A DNA stretch of 64,000 nucleotides from Caldifarciminota bacterium. GTDB taxonomy: Bacteria > Hydrothermota > Hydrothermia > B15-G9. Shown here piece by piece: positions 10,069 to 18,232 of this stretch. Numbering within the stretch: the stretch's first letter is position 1; every line of letters begins with the position of its first letter. Both the position numbers and the translations under genes were made by a program. The stretch lies in assembly GCA_015489175.1 (NCBI GenBank), contig WGAI01000067.1:1-64000 (forward strand), written 5' to 3'. The notes under the pieces are model-generated. The model was not told where the DNA came from and searched no databases. It worked only from the letters and a program-made list of their open reading frames with translations.

Positions 10069-10857
10069 TCAAATGCTCCTATTTTTAAATTCAGCGAATT
10101 TTCTGTCTATTTCATCCCTTAATCCCTCTCCTGCTTCCTGAAATACATCTAACAACTCATCGTATATGTCATCGCCTGTAACAAAATTCCAAAATTCCTC
10201 TCCAACCAGGATCTCTCCTCTATCCAGGTCATATAAGCCTTTCAAAGTCCACCGTTCATAAGGCCGGGGATGGTAAGGGTTGTAAGGAATTGCGAGCCTC
10301 GTAAATACCTCAACATTTTTATCCTGGCTCAATCTCAACGCCGTCCATCTTAAGAGCTTCAGCTTTAATGCTGAGAACTCTTTCATGTTGGGTTTTGCAC
10401 TGGTTATGTCAAAGTAATTTTCAACATCGCCGATTTTTACAAATAAATCCACTCTCGAATCGGGATCTTTCCTGGGAGTTCCTTTCCTGATGCTTTTTCT
10501 TATAAGCTCAATTTCCTCTAATTTACTTACCTGTCTTACACCTGCCCTTAAATCATAGTGTATGGTTTGGATAAGTTTTTCGGTTTCAGGGTCTATGTTA
10601 CCCAGTAAATCATATTGTCTTTTGGCTTGAAACCCGGCGCTTTCAGCAAGAATTACAGCAACCTGTTCCCATATAGAAATTCCAAATGTAGTATTCATTG
10701 ATTGGATGAACGAGAACATAGCATATCTATCCCTCCCTAACAACCTAAAATGAAACGGCATCTGTTTTGTTTCCGGTTTATACTTCCTTAGTTTAGTTTT
10801 TACAATGTTTACCAAGAGATTGCGTATTTTATCGCGAGTTTGCCGTTTTAAACTCAT
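10069..10857 (-). CDS. TdeIII/MjaII-like type II restriction endonuclease candidate
   Basis: 262 aa, cytoplasmic. The pattern MPFHFRLLGRDRYAMFSFIQ (33-52), then SMNTTFGISIWE, VDLFVK (136-141), YFDITSAKPN (148-157) and IPYNPY...PYERW resembles, from memory, the TdeIII/MjaII restriction nuclease family (reported specificity GGNCC). D137 and D150 fit a PD-(D/E)xK active site. I would expect a lysine two residues after D150 and see Thr152; Lys155 is nearby. It is followed at once by the DUF1156 methyltransferase and preceded by AGGAGGT. A possible weak promoter (TTGCCG, TAAAAT) lies at about 10880-10910. Confidence 0.7.
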   Translation of the reverse strand: MSLKRQTRDKIRNLLVNIVKTKLRKYKPETKQMPFHFRLLGRDRYAMFSFIQSMNTTFGISIWEQVAVILAESAGFQAKRQYDLLGNIDPETEKLIQTIHYDLRAGVRQVSKLEEIELIRKSIRKGTPRKDPDSRVDLFVKIGDVENYFDITSAKPNMKEFSALKLKLLRWTALRLSQDKNVEVFTRLAIPYNPYHPRPYERWTLKGLYDLDRGEILVGEEFWNFVTGDDIYDELLDVFQEAGEGLRDEIDRKFAEFKNRSI

Positions 10858-10920
10858 GTTTTACCTCCTATTTGATCATATTTTACAGCCACAGAGAGAA
10901 ATTTCGGCAATTCCCACCTC

Positions 10921-11073
10921 AAATCGACAGAATTGTGGGCACGAACACGCCGTTGAAGGTGCCGAACCGCCTGACATTGTTTTCCATTAAGAACTCCTTG
11001 TGTCAGATTTGCCCACGCGGAGTGGCTTCAGAATTTTATTGGTGTTTCACGAGTGTGCAAGCATCTGCCTGAT
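10921..11073. repeat. 154-bp direct repeat, copy 2 (153 bp here)
   Basis: Same-orientation copy of 7479-7632. It contains the genuine 3' end of the DUF47 gene and, further downstream on the minus strand, a truncated start of the transporter gene: an ATG with 22 codons ending in TGA where the cassette begins. Confidence 0.95.
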
Positions 11074-11727
11074 CCGTTCAACTGTGTCTTTTGCCCTATC
11101 TGATATTGATGTCAAACACCTTGTCATGCTCAAAATGAAGATGGCATCGCCGTAGCTGAGTTTGTCCTCGTTATCAAACACGAACTGCATTATCTCGCCG
11201 CTGATCACATCGATCGAATGCTCTATCTCTTCGACCTCTCTGATAAGCTGGTATTCCCTCTCAATCTCGTCATCTCTGAAACCGCTTTCGATCACGATAT
11301 CGAGCTGTGAGATGGCGTTGTGCAGGTTGCGGGCCACTTTGATGCTCTCTTTGCCGATGCTTATCACTTTTTCCTTGAGTTCGTCTGGTATTGACCTCTC
11401 CTTGCACACCTTCAGCCATTTGGTAACATCCTGAGCCGCATCTGCGACTTTATCCTGAAAATACAGACAGAGAAGCACATCTGCGCGGCTCACAGGCATG
11501 AAAATGCGCGATGTTAGCGTGTCCCTTATGGACTCTTTGACCTTATCCGCCTCCTGCTCAAGGCTATCGACGGCGTCGCAGAGTTTCAACATCTCATCTT
11601 TGCGCCCTTCGCTCCATGCGACCAGCGCTTCCTCAAGCTTTTCAACAGCCTTGAGGACTATCTCGGAATGCTTTATCAAAGGCTTGAAAGGGCTCTTTGC
11701 GAAAAGTTTAAGCCATGCGCTCACCAT
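11047..11727 (-). CDS. DUF47 (PhoU-like) phosphate transport accessory protein
   Basis: 226 aa, almost wholly helical, of the DUF47/TIGR00153 PhoU-like family that is usually encoded beside PiT transporters and thought to regulate them. Conserved features include the acidic helices with CDAVDSLEQEADKVK (46-60) and FDNEDKLSYGDAIF near the C terminus. The start ATG lies 3 bp after the PiT stop, and its AGGAGGT is formed by the last PiT codons, so the two genes are translationally coupled. The 3' end falls in the direct repeat. Confidence 0.9.
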   Translation of the reverse strand: MVSAWLKLFAKSPFKPLIKHSEIVLKAVEKLEEALVAWSEGRKDEMLKLCDAVDSLEQEADKVKESIRDTLTSRIFMPVSRADVLLCLYFQDKVADAAQDVTKWLKVCKERSIPDELKEKVISIGKESIKVARNLHNAISQLDIVIESGFRDDEIEREYQLIREVEEIEHSIDVISGEIMQFVFDNEDKLSYGDAIFILSMTRCLTSISDRAKDTVERIRQMLAHS

Positions 11728-11730
11728 GAT

Positions 11731-12963
11731 TTAACCTCCTATGAAGATGAGAAAAAGTTTAAAAATTCCAGCCGCCATAACAGCAGCAATTGGGACGGTG
11801 ACGAACCATGAAATTACAATGTCCTTGAGGACATCGGTGTTTATAGCGCGCAACCCCCTTGCCAGCCCCACACCTACAACGGCGCCGACCACGGTGTGGG
11901 TGGTGGAGATCGGCATGCCCAGTCTTGATGCAACAAGGACTGTTGTCGCTGTGGCAAAATCTATGCTAAATCCCCTCGTATTTGTTAGCTGCGTGATCCC
12001 ATGGCCGACTGTTTGCATCACGCGATAGCCCCATGTGGCGACGCCAATCGCTATGCCAAGCCCTCCGAGTGCAAGTATCCATCTCGGCACAGGCACCTTT
12101 GCGCCGGCTGAGCCGAACATGATTGCAGTATAGACCGCAGCAACAGGTCCGATCGCATTCGCGACATCGTTGGCGCCGTGGGATAGAGCTACATAGCATG
12201 ATGTCACAACCTGGACATTGCGGAAAATGCGCTCCACAGATTTGTATGGGTTGCCGCTTCCGGTGTAATGCCTTAGCACTAATTTGCTTACGCCGACTGC
12301 TAAAAGTCCAACGGCCAAACCGACCAGAAGGGAGCGAATCATATCGTTACCATGCAATGTCTTGAGGTAGAACATAATTCCCACAATGAAAAAGGCCAAT
12401 CCTATCCAGAATGGGGCATATTTCCTTGCGTTCTGGAGTGGGTCTTCGGCGCTCAAAATGGTCTTCCTGATGAGCCAGAACAGAGTGAACCCGACTATTC
12501 CCCCTACAATCGGAGACAGTATCCAGCTCAACACCACCATTATCAGCTTACTCCAGTTGACGATTTTCACTCCGGCATAAGCTATTCCGTAACCAACAAG
12601 TCCACCGATTATCGAATGGGTCGTTGACACGGGAAGTCCCCAATAACTTGCCGCAAGCAGCCAGATAGCAGCCGATAGCAGGGCGGAGAGCGAGCCATAA
12701 ATCAGGATGTTGATGTTCTGGATGTGGCTTGGATCGATTATGCCCTTGCGGATTGTCTCTGTGACATGCTTTCCGAAGTAGTAAGCGCCTATAAATTCGA
12801 GAGAAGCCGCAATGATGACAGCCTGGGCCGGCGTTATTGCACCAGCACCGACCGCGGTGCTCATGGAGTTGGCCGTGTCATTGGCCCCAATCCCCCACGC
12901 CATGAAAAGCCCAACGGCGAGGGTTACTAAAAGCAAGGGATGGGTTGTTATGAGATGTATCAT
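11731..12963 (-). CDS. Inorganic phosphate transporter, PiT family
   Basis: Inner-membrane low-affinity phosphate permease, about 410 aa with 10-12 TM segments. Both PiT signatures are visible: GIGANDTANSMSTAVG near the N terminus and HGANDVANAIGPVAAVY in the second half, showing the internal repeat. I chose the ATG at 12963 because GGGAGG sits 5 nt upstream; the longer frame to 12993 adds ten residues without a binding site. First gene of the PiT-DUF47 unit and preceded by a good promoter. Confidence 0.92.
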   Translation of the reverse strand: MIHLITTHPLLLVTLAVGLFMAWGIGANDTANSMSTAVGAGAITPAQAVIIAASLEFIGAYYFGKHVTETIRKGIIDPSHIQNINILIYGSLSALLSAAIWLLAASYWGLPVSTTHSIIGGLVGYGIAYAGVKIVNWSKLIMVVLSWILSPIVGGIVGFTLFWLIRKTILSAEDPLQNARKYAPFWIGLAFFIVGIMFYLKTLHGNDMIRSLLVGLAVGLLAVGVSKLVLRHYTGSGNPYKSVERIFRNVQVVTSCYVALSHGANDVANAIGPVAAVYTAIMFGSAGAKVPVPRWILALGGLGIAIGVATWGYRVMQTVGHGITQLTNTRGFSIDFATATTVLVASRLGMPISTTHTVVGAVVGVGLARGLRAINTDVLKDIVISWFVTVPIAAVMAAGIFKLFLIFIGG

Positions 12964-13105
12964 CGCCTCCCTTCCGTTTTGTTTGGGTTTCAATTAGAAG
13001 TGCAAGAAGGCGAACAGCACGGAATTTCGAGTTTCCCCTCGATTGTGAGAAGGGGTTAAGTCCTGAACAGAGGGAACCTCGAGGAGCATCTTTCATTGGG
13101 CTTAA

Positions 13106-13134
13106 ATTATACCCGACTGCCTGATGTCACACAA
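13106..13134 (-). promoter_or_regulatory. Promoter of the PiT-DUF47 operon
   Basis: Minus strand TTGTGT (13134-13129) and TATAAT (13111-13106), spacing 17 bp, about 140 bp upstream of the PiT start. Confidence 0.6.
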
Positions 13135-13186
13135 TCTAACCCCAATGCATCATTTGACGGGAAAGCAACATTGTTCGTGCATTTCG

Positions 13187-13215
13187 TTGACATGTATATA
13201 GCAAAGGTAAATAAT
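13187..13215 (+). promoter_or_regulatory. Promoter of the LVIVD-repeat protein gene
   Basis: TTGACA (13187-13192) and AATAAT (13210-13215), spacing 17 bp, with AAGGAGG about 36 bp further down and the ATG at 13265. It is divergent from the PiT promoter. Confidence 0.65.
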
Positions 13216-13264
13216 CGACCTGAATTCACGGAGCCTTAAAAACAAAGGGGAAGGAGGTCCTTAA

Positions 13265-15442
13265 ATGTTAGCCCTCATCATTGCCTCACTCATTTCAGTG
13301 GGACAACATGCGTCATCTCCTGTGGAAGCTGATTCCATGGGGTTTAGAGAAGTCGCAAGCTGGCCGTTCGGGCCCGCCCACGCGATCGCTGAAGACACGG
13401 TAAACAACAGAATTTTCCTCGCATCCGGCGCCGGTGTGATGATACTGCGGCCTGAGGAAAGCGGGGAATTCACACTCGTCTCGGATGCCATCAGGACACA
13501 CGGTGGCAACATAAATGTTCTAATCTACGACTATGCGCTGCAGACGCTCTTTATGGGCGGGGACAATGCGTGGCTCGAAATATGGTCGGTGCATGATAAC
13601 TCAACCCCGGTAAGGATAATGAGTTATCAGGATGCATCATCTTATGCTTTTTCGGATAGTTACATCATGGATATGCTTTTAGAAGGCAACAACCTATTGG
13701 TCGGCTATGAGAATGTATATAGTTCCTCACATTATGTGAAAGTTTTTAACATAAGCAATCTGCCCGATCTGCAAGAAGTTACGACGATACCAGTATCTTT
13801 TCCAATCAATAACTTCTCGAAGGATGGAAACAGATTATTCATAAACACAAACGGCAGCACTTCCGTATTTGATGTTTCAGACATATCCGCACCTGATTCG
13901 ATCGGCTACCTTCCGGTAGGCAACTGTTTCGGGATTGCTGAAGATACCGTTTTTTATGCCGTATGGGGCTCGTGGAATGGTATTTACGGAATTGACATCT
14001 ACAACATCTCGGACATCTCCAATCCCGTTTTGATTGCTCAAAACAATGTCTCGCTTTCCAGAACTTATCACAAAGTGAGGAAATACGGAAATAGGATCTA
14101 CGCATGCGGCGAACTTCTGGATGTATGGGATGTCTCTGATTTGACAGATCCTGTCGTTCTGTGGAGTTTCTGGCCGATTAGCGACGGTATTTTCGACTTC
14201 TCACCGGAAAACGGCCTATTGCTGACAGCATCGGGATATGCCGGCATGAGTTCGATCGATTTCGATTCGCTTGGTAACCCCTTCGAGGCGGAATTCTTCA
14301 GGACACCCGGCATCAACAAGGGCATCACAACAGGCGACGGCTATGCTTTTTACATAACTCGCATCAAGGGAGGTCTTCGTCTGGACATCCTGAGATACGA
14401 TCAGCATCAAGGAGACTTAAACTTTAACATATTGGCCAGCAGTGAGTATTCAATGGCATATTATGGTGAAAACCTTTACATCACAAGCGACAGCTTCTTG
14501 ACCAGAATTGATGTGTCCGATCCGACTGACCCTGTTTTAGCAAACATGTTGAGGCTGCCACGCGCTATCACCAACAAACGGGACATCGCAATTGGCAACG
14601 GTTATGCCTTTGTCGGTTCAGATTCAGGATTTTATGTTGTCTCCCTTGACAGCATGCAGGTTGTAAGCAGTCTGGCCGATACAGCGTTTGCCCACGGACA
14701 TAACCAACTCTATATTCACGGAAACCACCTCTATATGGTTTCCGGAAGTCAGAAGATAGGAGTTATTGACATATCGGATCCTCCATCTCCTCATCTGCTG
14801 TCTGTAACCTATTTTCCACAGTTATATGGGTTCATACAGGCCATGGCTTTCTACAACCATTACGCTTACATGTCAACCGATGTGAGTCAAATTGCGATAA
14901 TAGATATAAGCGTTCCTTCCAGTCCGACATATTTCTCAGATGTGCCGCCGAACGAACGAAATTACGGGCTCAGGGAGCTATCCGTTCACGGAAACTACAT
15001 GTTCGGGACACATGGAAGTTACACAGCCATGGTCGCCTATGACATGTCAAATCCCACAACTCCTGAAATCGCTGGGTATTACGACAATTATTACGAATAC
15101 ACTGATTATTCGATGGACGGCGACGACATTTATCTTTCTGACTGGACGATCGGTGTCCATATCCTCCATTTCACGCCAACGAGCATCTCCGAAGGAGCCG
15201 AACGCCCTGCATTGAACAACGTTATGGTGGTGTCCGATGAAATGGCATTTCAGCTGCCTCGGTCAGGAGAGCTTCAGCTGCGGATTTACGACGCCTCTGG
15301 CCGCATCGTCAGAAATATTGACGGATGGTTCTACAGCGGCTCGCATCGCGTGAGCCTGAAAGGCCTGCGAAATGGCGTTTATTTCTATGTGATGCAGACC
15401 GCTACCTCGAAATCAACCGGCAGATTTATCCTCATAAAGTGA
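13265..15442 (+). CDS. Secreted LVIVD-repeat beta-propeller protein with T9SS-like C-terminal domain
   Basis: 725 aa. The start has AAGGAGG upstream and an export leader (MLALIIASLISVGQ). The body consists of repeated units of about 45-50 residues with the pattern V-x-D-I-S-D-P-x-x-P (for example IGVIDISDPPSPHLLS and IAIIDISVPSSPTYFS), the LVIVD type of beta-propeller. The last 75 residues (LQLRIYDASGRIVRNI ... GVYFYVMQTATS ... GRFILIK) look like a type A T9SS sorting or FlgD-like domain that would direct surface attachment or secretion. The exact function is unknown. It is transcribed alone and followed by a terminator. Confidence 0.8.
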   Translation: MLALIIASLISVGQHASSPVEADSMGFREVASWPFGPAHAIAEDTVNNRIFLASGAGVMILRPEESGEFTLVSDAIRTHGGNINVLIYDYALQTLFMGGDNAWLEIWSVHDNSTPVRIMSYQDASSYAFSDSYIMDMLLEGNNLLVGYENVYSSSHYVKVFNISNLPDLQEVTTIPVSFPINNFSKDGNRLFINTNGSTSVFDVSDISAPDSIGYLPVGNCFGIAEDTVFYAVWGSWNGIYGIDIYNISDISNPVLIAQNNVSLSRTYHKVRKYGNRIYACGELLDVWDVSDLTDPVVLWSFWPISDGIFDFSPENGLLLTASGYAGMSSIDFDSLGNPFEAEFFRTPGINKGITTGDGYAFYITRIKGGLRLDILRYDQHQGDLNFNILASSEYSMAYYGENLYITSDSFLTRIDVSDPTDPVLANMLRLPRAITNKRDIAIGNGYAFVGSDSGFYVVSLDSMQVVSSLADTAFAHGHNQLYIHGNHLYMVSGSQKIGVIDISDPPSPHLLSVTYFPQLYGFIQAMAFYNHYAYMSTDVSQIAIIDISVPSSPTYFSDVPPNERNYGLRELSVHGNYMFGTHGSYTAMVAYDMSNPTTPEIAGYYDNYYEYTDYSMDGDDIYLSDWTIGVHILHFTPTSISEGAERPALNNVMVVSDEMAFQLPRSGELQLRIYDASGRIVRNIDGWFYSGSHRVSLKGLRNGVYFYVMQTATSKSTGRFILIK

Positions 15443-15454
15443 CATTCCATGATC

Positions 15455-15482
15455 GAGGGGCTGCGGTAAGCCACAGCCCCTC
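15455..15482 (+). terminator. Hairpin terminator after the LVIVD gene
   Basis: GAGGGGCTG pairs perfectly with CAGCCCCTC (9 bp) around a 10-nt loop, 13 bp after the stop. Only a weak T-rich stretch follows. Confidence 0.6.
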
Positions 15483-15486
15483 GACT

Positions 15487-15515
15487 TTGCCTTATTCGAT
15501 TTCCTATGTTAATAT
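15487..15515 (+). promoter_or_regulatory. Candidate promoter of rbfA-truB
   Basis: TTGCCT (15487-15492) and TAATAT (15510-15515) with 17-bp spacing, just after the terminator and 34 bp before the rbfA TTG start. Confidence 0.45.
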
Positions 15516-15548
15516 TTGAGCCTGCTTTACGCACTGGAGGGGAATAAA

Positions 15549-15839
15549 TTGAAGCCATATAAGCGATCCGAAAGGGTAAGTCAGGAAATAAAGCGAATTC
15601 TTGCAGAAACTTTAACTTATGAGGCGCACGATCCGGTTCTCAGGCGCATAACTATACTTCGCGTCGAGGTGACGGATGACCTGAGAAAGGCAAAGGTGTT
15701 CTATTCCGTGATACTCAATACTGAGGGGGTCGAGAGCCATCTTGAGCGTGCCAGAGGCTACCTCAGGACGACGCTTGCCCACAAGATGAGGATAAAATTT
15801 GTGCCGGAGATCGAATTCAAGAAGCTGGAGATTTTATGA
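15549..15839 (+). CDS. rbfA: 30S ribosome-binding factor A
   Basis: Small KH-type protein needed for late 16S rRNA maturation of the 30S subunit. It begins LKPYKRSERVSQEIKRIL, followed by DPVLRRITILRVEVTDDLRKA, the family's core. I chose the TTG at 15549 because GGAGGGG lies just upstream and the homologous region begins there; this gives 96 aa, slightly short for RbfA. Its stop overlaps the truB start (ATGATG), a common rbfA-truB arrangement. Confidence 0.92.
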   Translation: MKPYKRSERVSQEIKRILAETLTYEAHDPVLRRITILRVEVTDDLRKAKVFYSVILNTEGVESHLERARGYLRTTLAHKMRIKFVPEIEFKKLEIL

Positions 15840-16735
15840 TGCACGGGTTCATCAACATCGATAAACCTCGTGGTATCACATCGTTCGGCGTGGTTGAGAG
15901 ACTGCGCGACATCCTCGGAATTAAAAAGGTCGGCCATGCCGGAACACTTGACCCAGATGCAACCGGCGTGCTCGTCGTCGGCGTAGGGAAGGGCACTCGG
16001 TTCCTCGAATTTTTGATGGATCTGGAAAAAGAGTATCTCGCCACCATCGCACTCGGTGTCCTGACTGATACGCTCGACATGAGCGGTCAGGTCATGGCAC
16101 GTAAGGATGTGCCTGAGCTGACGGAGGACAAACTCAAAGAGGTTTTAAAGGGTTTTCTCGGCGAGATAATGCAAACTCCACCTGCCTATTCCGCAATTCG
16201 GGTTGAGGGCAAAAGGCTTTATGAACTTGCCCGAGAAGGGATACTTGTCAACCCCAAGCCCCGCAAGGTCAGGATTTACAAACTTGAACTTATAGGCCTT
16301 GCCGATGACGAGTTTATGATACGGGTTGTCTGCTCCCGCGGCACTTATGTTCGCTCTCTTGCAAGGGATATAGGCGAAAAATTGGGCACTTACGGCGTGG
16401 TAAAGGAGATGCGTCGCACCAGAATTGGACATTTCCGTATAGAAAACTCCATCCCTCTGGATGTTGAGCCTGAGAAGATAAAAAATGCGATTATCCCGAT
16501 CGATAAAGGTCTATCTCACCTCAAAGAAGTAGTGCTGAAGGAGAAAGCGGCGTTCTATTTCCAGAACGGGACACAGGTCGGCTCGGCAGGGATATTGAGA
16601 AAATCAAAGGATGCAAGGAGCTTCGAGCATGTCAGAGTTTACAGGACCGATGGCGGATTTCTTGGAGTTGGGTATCTGAGATGGGACAGCATATCCCCGG
16701 TCAAAGTGCTGCCGCCCAATATAAACAACGCTTAA
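15836..16735 (+). CDS. truB: tRNA pseudouridine(55) synthase
   Basis: Converts U55 to pseudouridine in the T loop of tRNAs. 299 aa, the usual length. The catalytic motif GHAGTLDPDATGVL, with the nucleophile Asp in TLDPDA, is at about residues 36-49. KPRGITSF near the N terminus and CSRGTYVRSLARDIG in the core are further TruB signatures, and a C-terminal PUA-like region follows. It starts within the rbfA stop codon. Its stop overlaps the convergent HAD gene by 4 bp. Confidence 0.96.
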   Translation: MMHGFINIDKPRGITSFGVVERLRDILGIKKVGHAGTLDPDATGVLVVGVGKGTRFLEFLMDLEKEYLATIALGVLTDTLDMSGQVMARKDVPELTEDKLKEVLKGFLGEIMQTPPAYSAIRVEGKRLYELAREGILVNPKPRKVRIYKLELIGLADDEFMIRVVCSRGTYVRSLARDIGEKLGTYGVVKEMRRTRIGHFRIENSIPLDVEPEKIKNAIIPIDKGLSHLKEVVLKEKAAFYFQNGTQVGSAGILRKSKDARSFEHVRVYRTDGGFLGVGYLRWDSISPVKVLPPNINNA

Positions 16736-17412
16736 CCGGATTTCCTTGAAAACGGATTCCACATCCTTGGCCCTACATCCAGAATTGGCCATCCCATCTC
16801 TTTCGCCTTTTGGCGCAACCTTTTAGATGGGTTCACAGCCACAGGATGTCCAACCGCCTTAAGGAGAGGCAAATCCGCTGGGCTGTCCCCGAAAGCCCAG
16901 ATTTTGCCCCAATCCCATCCTTCCTTCTCGACAACCTCCCTGAGCACGGCAACTTTGCCCTCACGATACGGGTAAATTCCAACGACTTTGCCCGTGAAGA
17001 TACCGTTGACTACTTCTAACTTAGATGAGAGCACGTAATCCGAATTGATGAAGTCCCTTACGCGCTCGGCTATTATGTCGATTGTGCCGCTTAGCAACAC
17101 AATCGGTGTGCCACTTTCGCGAAACAACTCAATTATCTCTATCATCGACCGAAAAAAGCGGTTCTTTATCTCTGTCCAGCATTTGCTGTCTATTATCTCA
17201 TGAACCCTCTGAGCTTCAAGGCCCTCAATGTAAAACTTATTCCTCAGGAACTTGACTACTCCGCCTTTCTCAAAGGCAATCGCTAAAAGTTCCCTGAAAA
17301 GGTGGGATAAAGAAATCGCCCTGTTCGACAACATGCAGGCTATCAACATTCTTTCGAGCGACATCGGCAGGAGCGTGCCGTCTATGTCGAAAACGGCTGC
17401 ATCATACTTCAT
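16732..17412 (-). CDS. HAD-IB family phosphatase (possible phosphatidylglycerophosphate phosphatase)
   Basis: 226 aa soluble hydrolase. Motif I is FDIDGTLLP with the nucleophile Asp, motif II VLLSGTID, motif III Lys in the REGKVAVL region, and motif IV FGDSPADLPLL. A helical cap sits between I and II. The ATG at 17412 overlaps the stop of the upstream CDP-alcohol phosphatidyltransferase gene (ATGA), so the two are coupled. SerB and PgpC belong to this HAD group; the coupling suggests a role in dephosphorylating phosphatidylglycerophosphate, but this is inference. Confidence 0.85.
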   Translation of the reverse strand: MKYDAAVFDIDGTLLPMSLERMLIACMLSNRAISLSHLFRELLAIAFEKGGVVKFLRNKFYIEGLEAQRVHEIIDSKCWTEIKNRFFRSMIEIIELFRESGTPIVLLSGTIDIIAERVRDFINSDYVLSSKLEVVNGIFTGKVVGIYPYREGKVAVLREVVEKEGWDWGKIWAFGDSPADLPLLKAVGHPVAVNPSKRLRQKAKEMGWPILDVGPRMWNPFSRKSG

Positions 17413-18074
17413 CTTTCCTGGTCTTCCATCTCTTTGATAAAGGCAAATCCCTCGATTATCACGGGGATGCCTCGTATCAAGCACATGACAGCTGTCAAAA
17501 CGGCAAGGATGAGGCCCAACATGTGGACGGTCGGCGTGTAGCGCGAAAGCTCAGGATGCCCTATGAACGACCAGAACTGATCGAGCACGGAGACCAAAAT
17601 CAGCAGAGTAAATGTAACCCCTTTCATAACCGCATAGGATGTCCTCATAATCGGCGAACCCGTGAGGAATTTTCCGAGTCTGGTGCGCATCATCGTAGTC
17701 GAGCCGAACGCTGTTTTCCCGTATTTCAGGGCATAGTTTCTTACCGAGTCTGTCATTATGCCCCGTGAGACCACAACAATCGGAATCCAGACAGGGATAA
17801 GCCTCAGGTCGGACAGGACGATCCAGAGCACATTTTCGACAATTCTGTCGCCAGTGATGTCAAGCACGCTGCCGAGTGTCGTTGATATGTGGAGCTTTCT
17901 GGCAAGGAACCCGTCAAGCCAATCCATAACTATCACGATCGTGGCCAACAACGCCGCTCCTATCCGCGCCCAAATGGAGTTCGCATACACAAGGACAACC
18001 AACAGAAAAAGCAATGCTATCCTTAACAATGTCACACCATTTGCAATGTTTGCGATGCCGGATTTCTTTTTCAT
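17409..18074 (-). CDS. CDP-alcohol phosphatidyltransferase (PgsA-like)
   Basis: Inner-membrane enzyme that joins a CDP-activated lipid to an alcohol, most likely glycerol-3-phosphate. 221 aa with about 5-6 hydrophobic segments. The diagnostic motif D-x2-DG-x2-AR-x8-G-x3-D-x3-D fits exactly, from MDWLDGFLARKL to LDITGD. Start ATG 18074 has GGAGGAG 5 nt upstream; the open frame extends further to 18107 without such a site. It is followed directly by the HAD phosphatase. The alcohol substrate is not certain. Confidence 0.88.
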   Translation of the reverse strand: MKKKSGIANIANGVTLLRIALLFLLVVLVYANSIWARIGAALLATIVIVMDWLDGFLARKLHISTTLGSVLDITGDRIVENVLWIVLSDLRLIPVWIPIVVVSRGIMTDSVRNYALKYGKTAFGSTTMMRTRLGKFLTGSPIMRTSYAVMKGVTFTLLILVSVLDQFWSFIGHPELSRYTPTVHMLGLILAVLTAVMCLIRGIPVIIEGFAFIKEMEDQER

Positions 18075-18232
18075 CAGGCTCCTCCGTTGGTTCCAATTTT
18101 GTCCCAAAACAATCGTTGAAGCAATGGTGGGGCCGTATGGTATCGTTTGGGCGCTTTAATGAAGCTCAATCTGAAAAAAACGATGTCCAGGACTGGGACT
18201 TACTTTATAATTCCCAACATCGAAAAATACCC

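Larger units (their letters stand above)
7633..10920 (-). mobile_element. Restriction-modification-like cassette inserted between direct repeats
   Basis: A 3.3-kb segment holding two same-strand genes (nuclease-like, then DUF1156 methyltransferase) lies exactly between two 154-bp direct repeats. The repeats come from the junction of the flanking transporter genes. Its coding is visibly more AT-rich than the neighbours, which suggests transfer. No transposase or integrase is in it. Single-crossover integration of a circle carrying the junction segment would give this structure. Confidence 0.7.
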
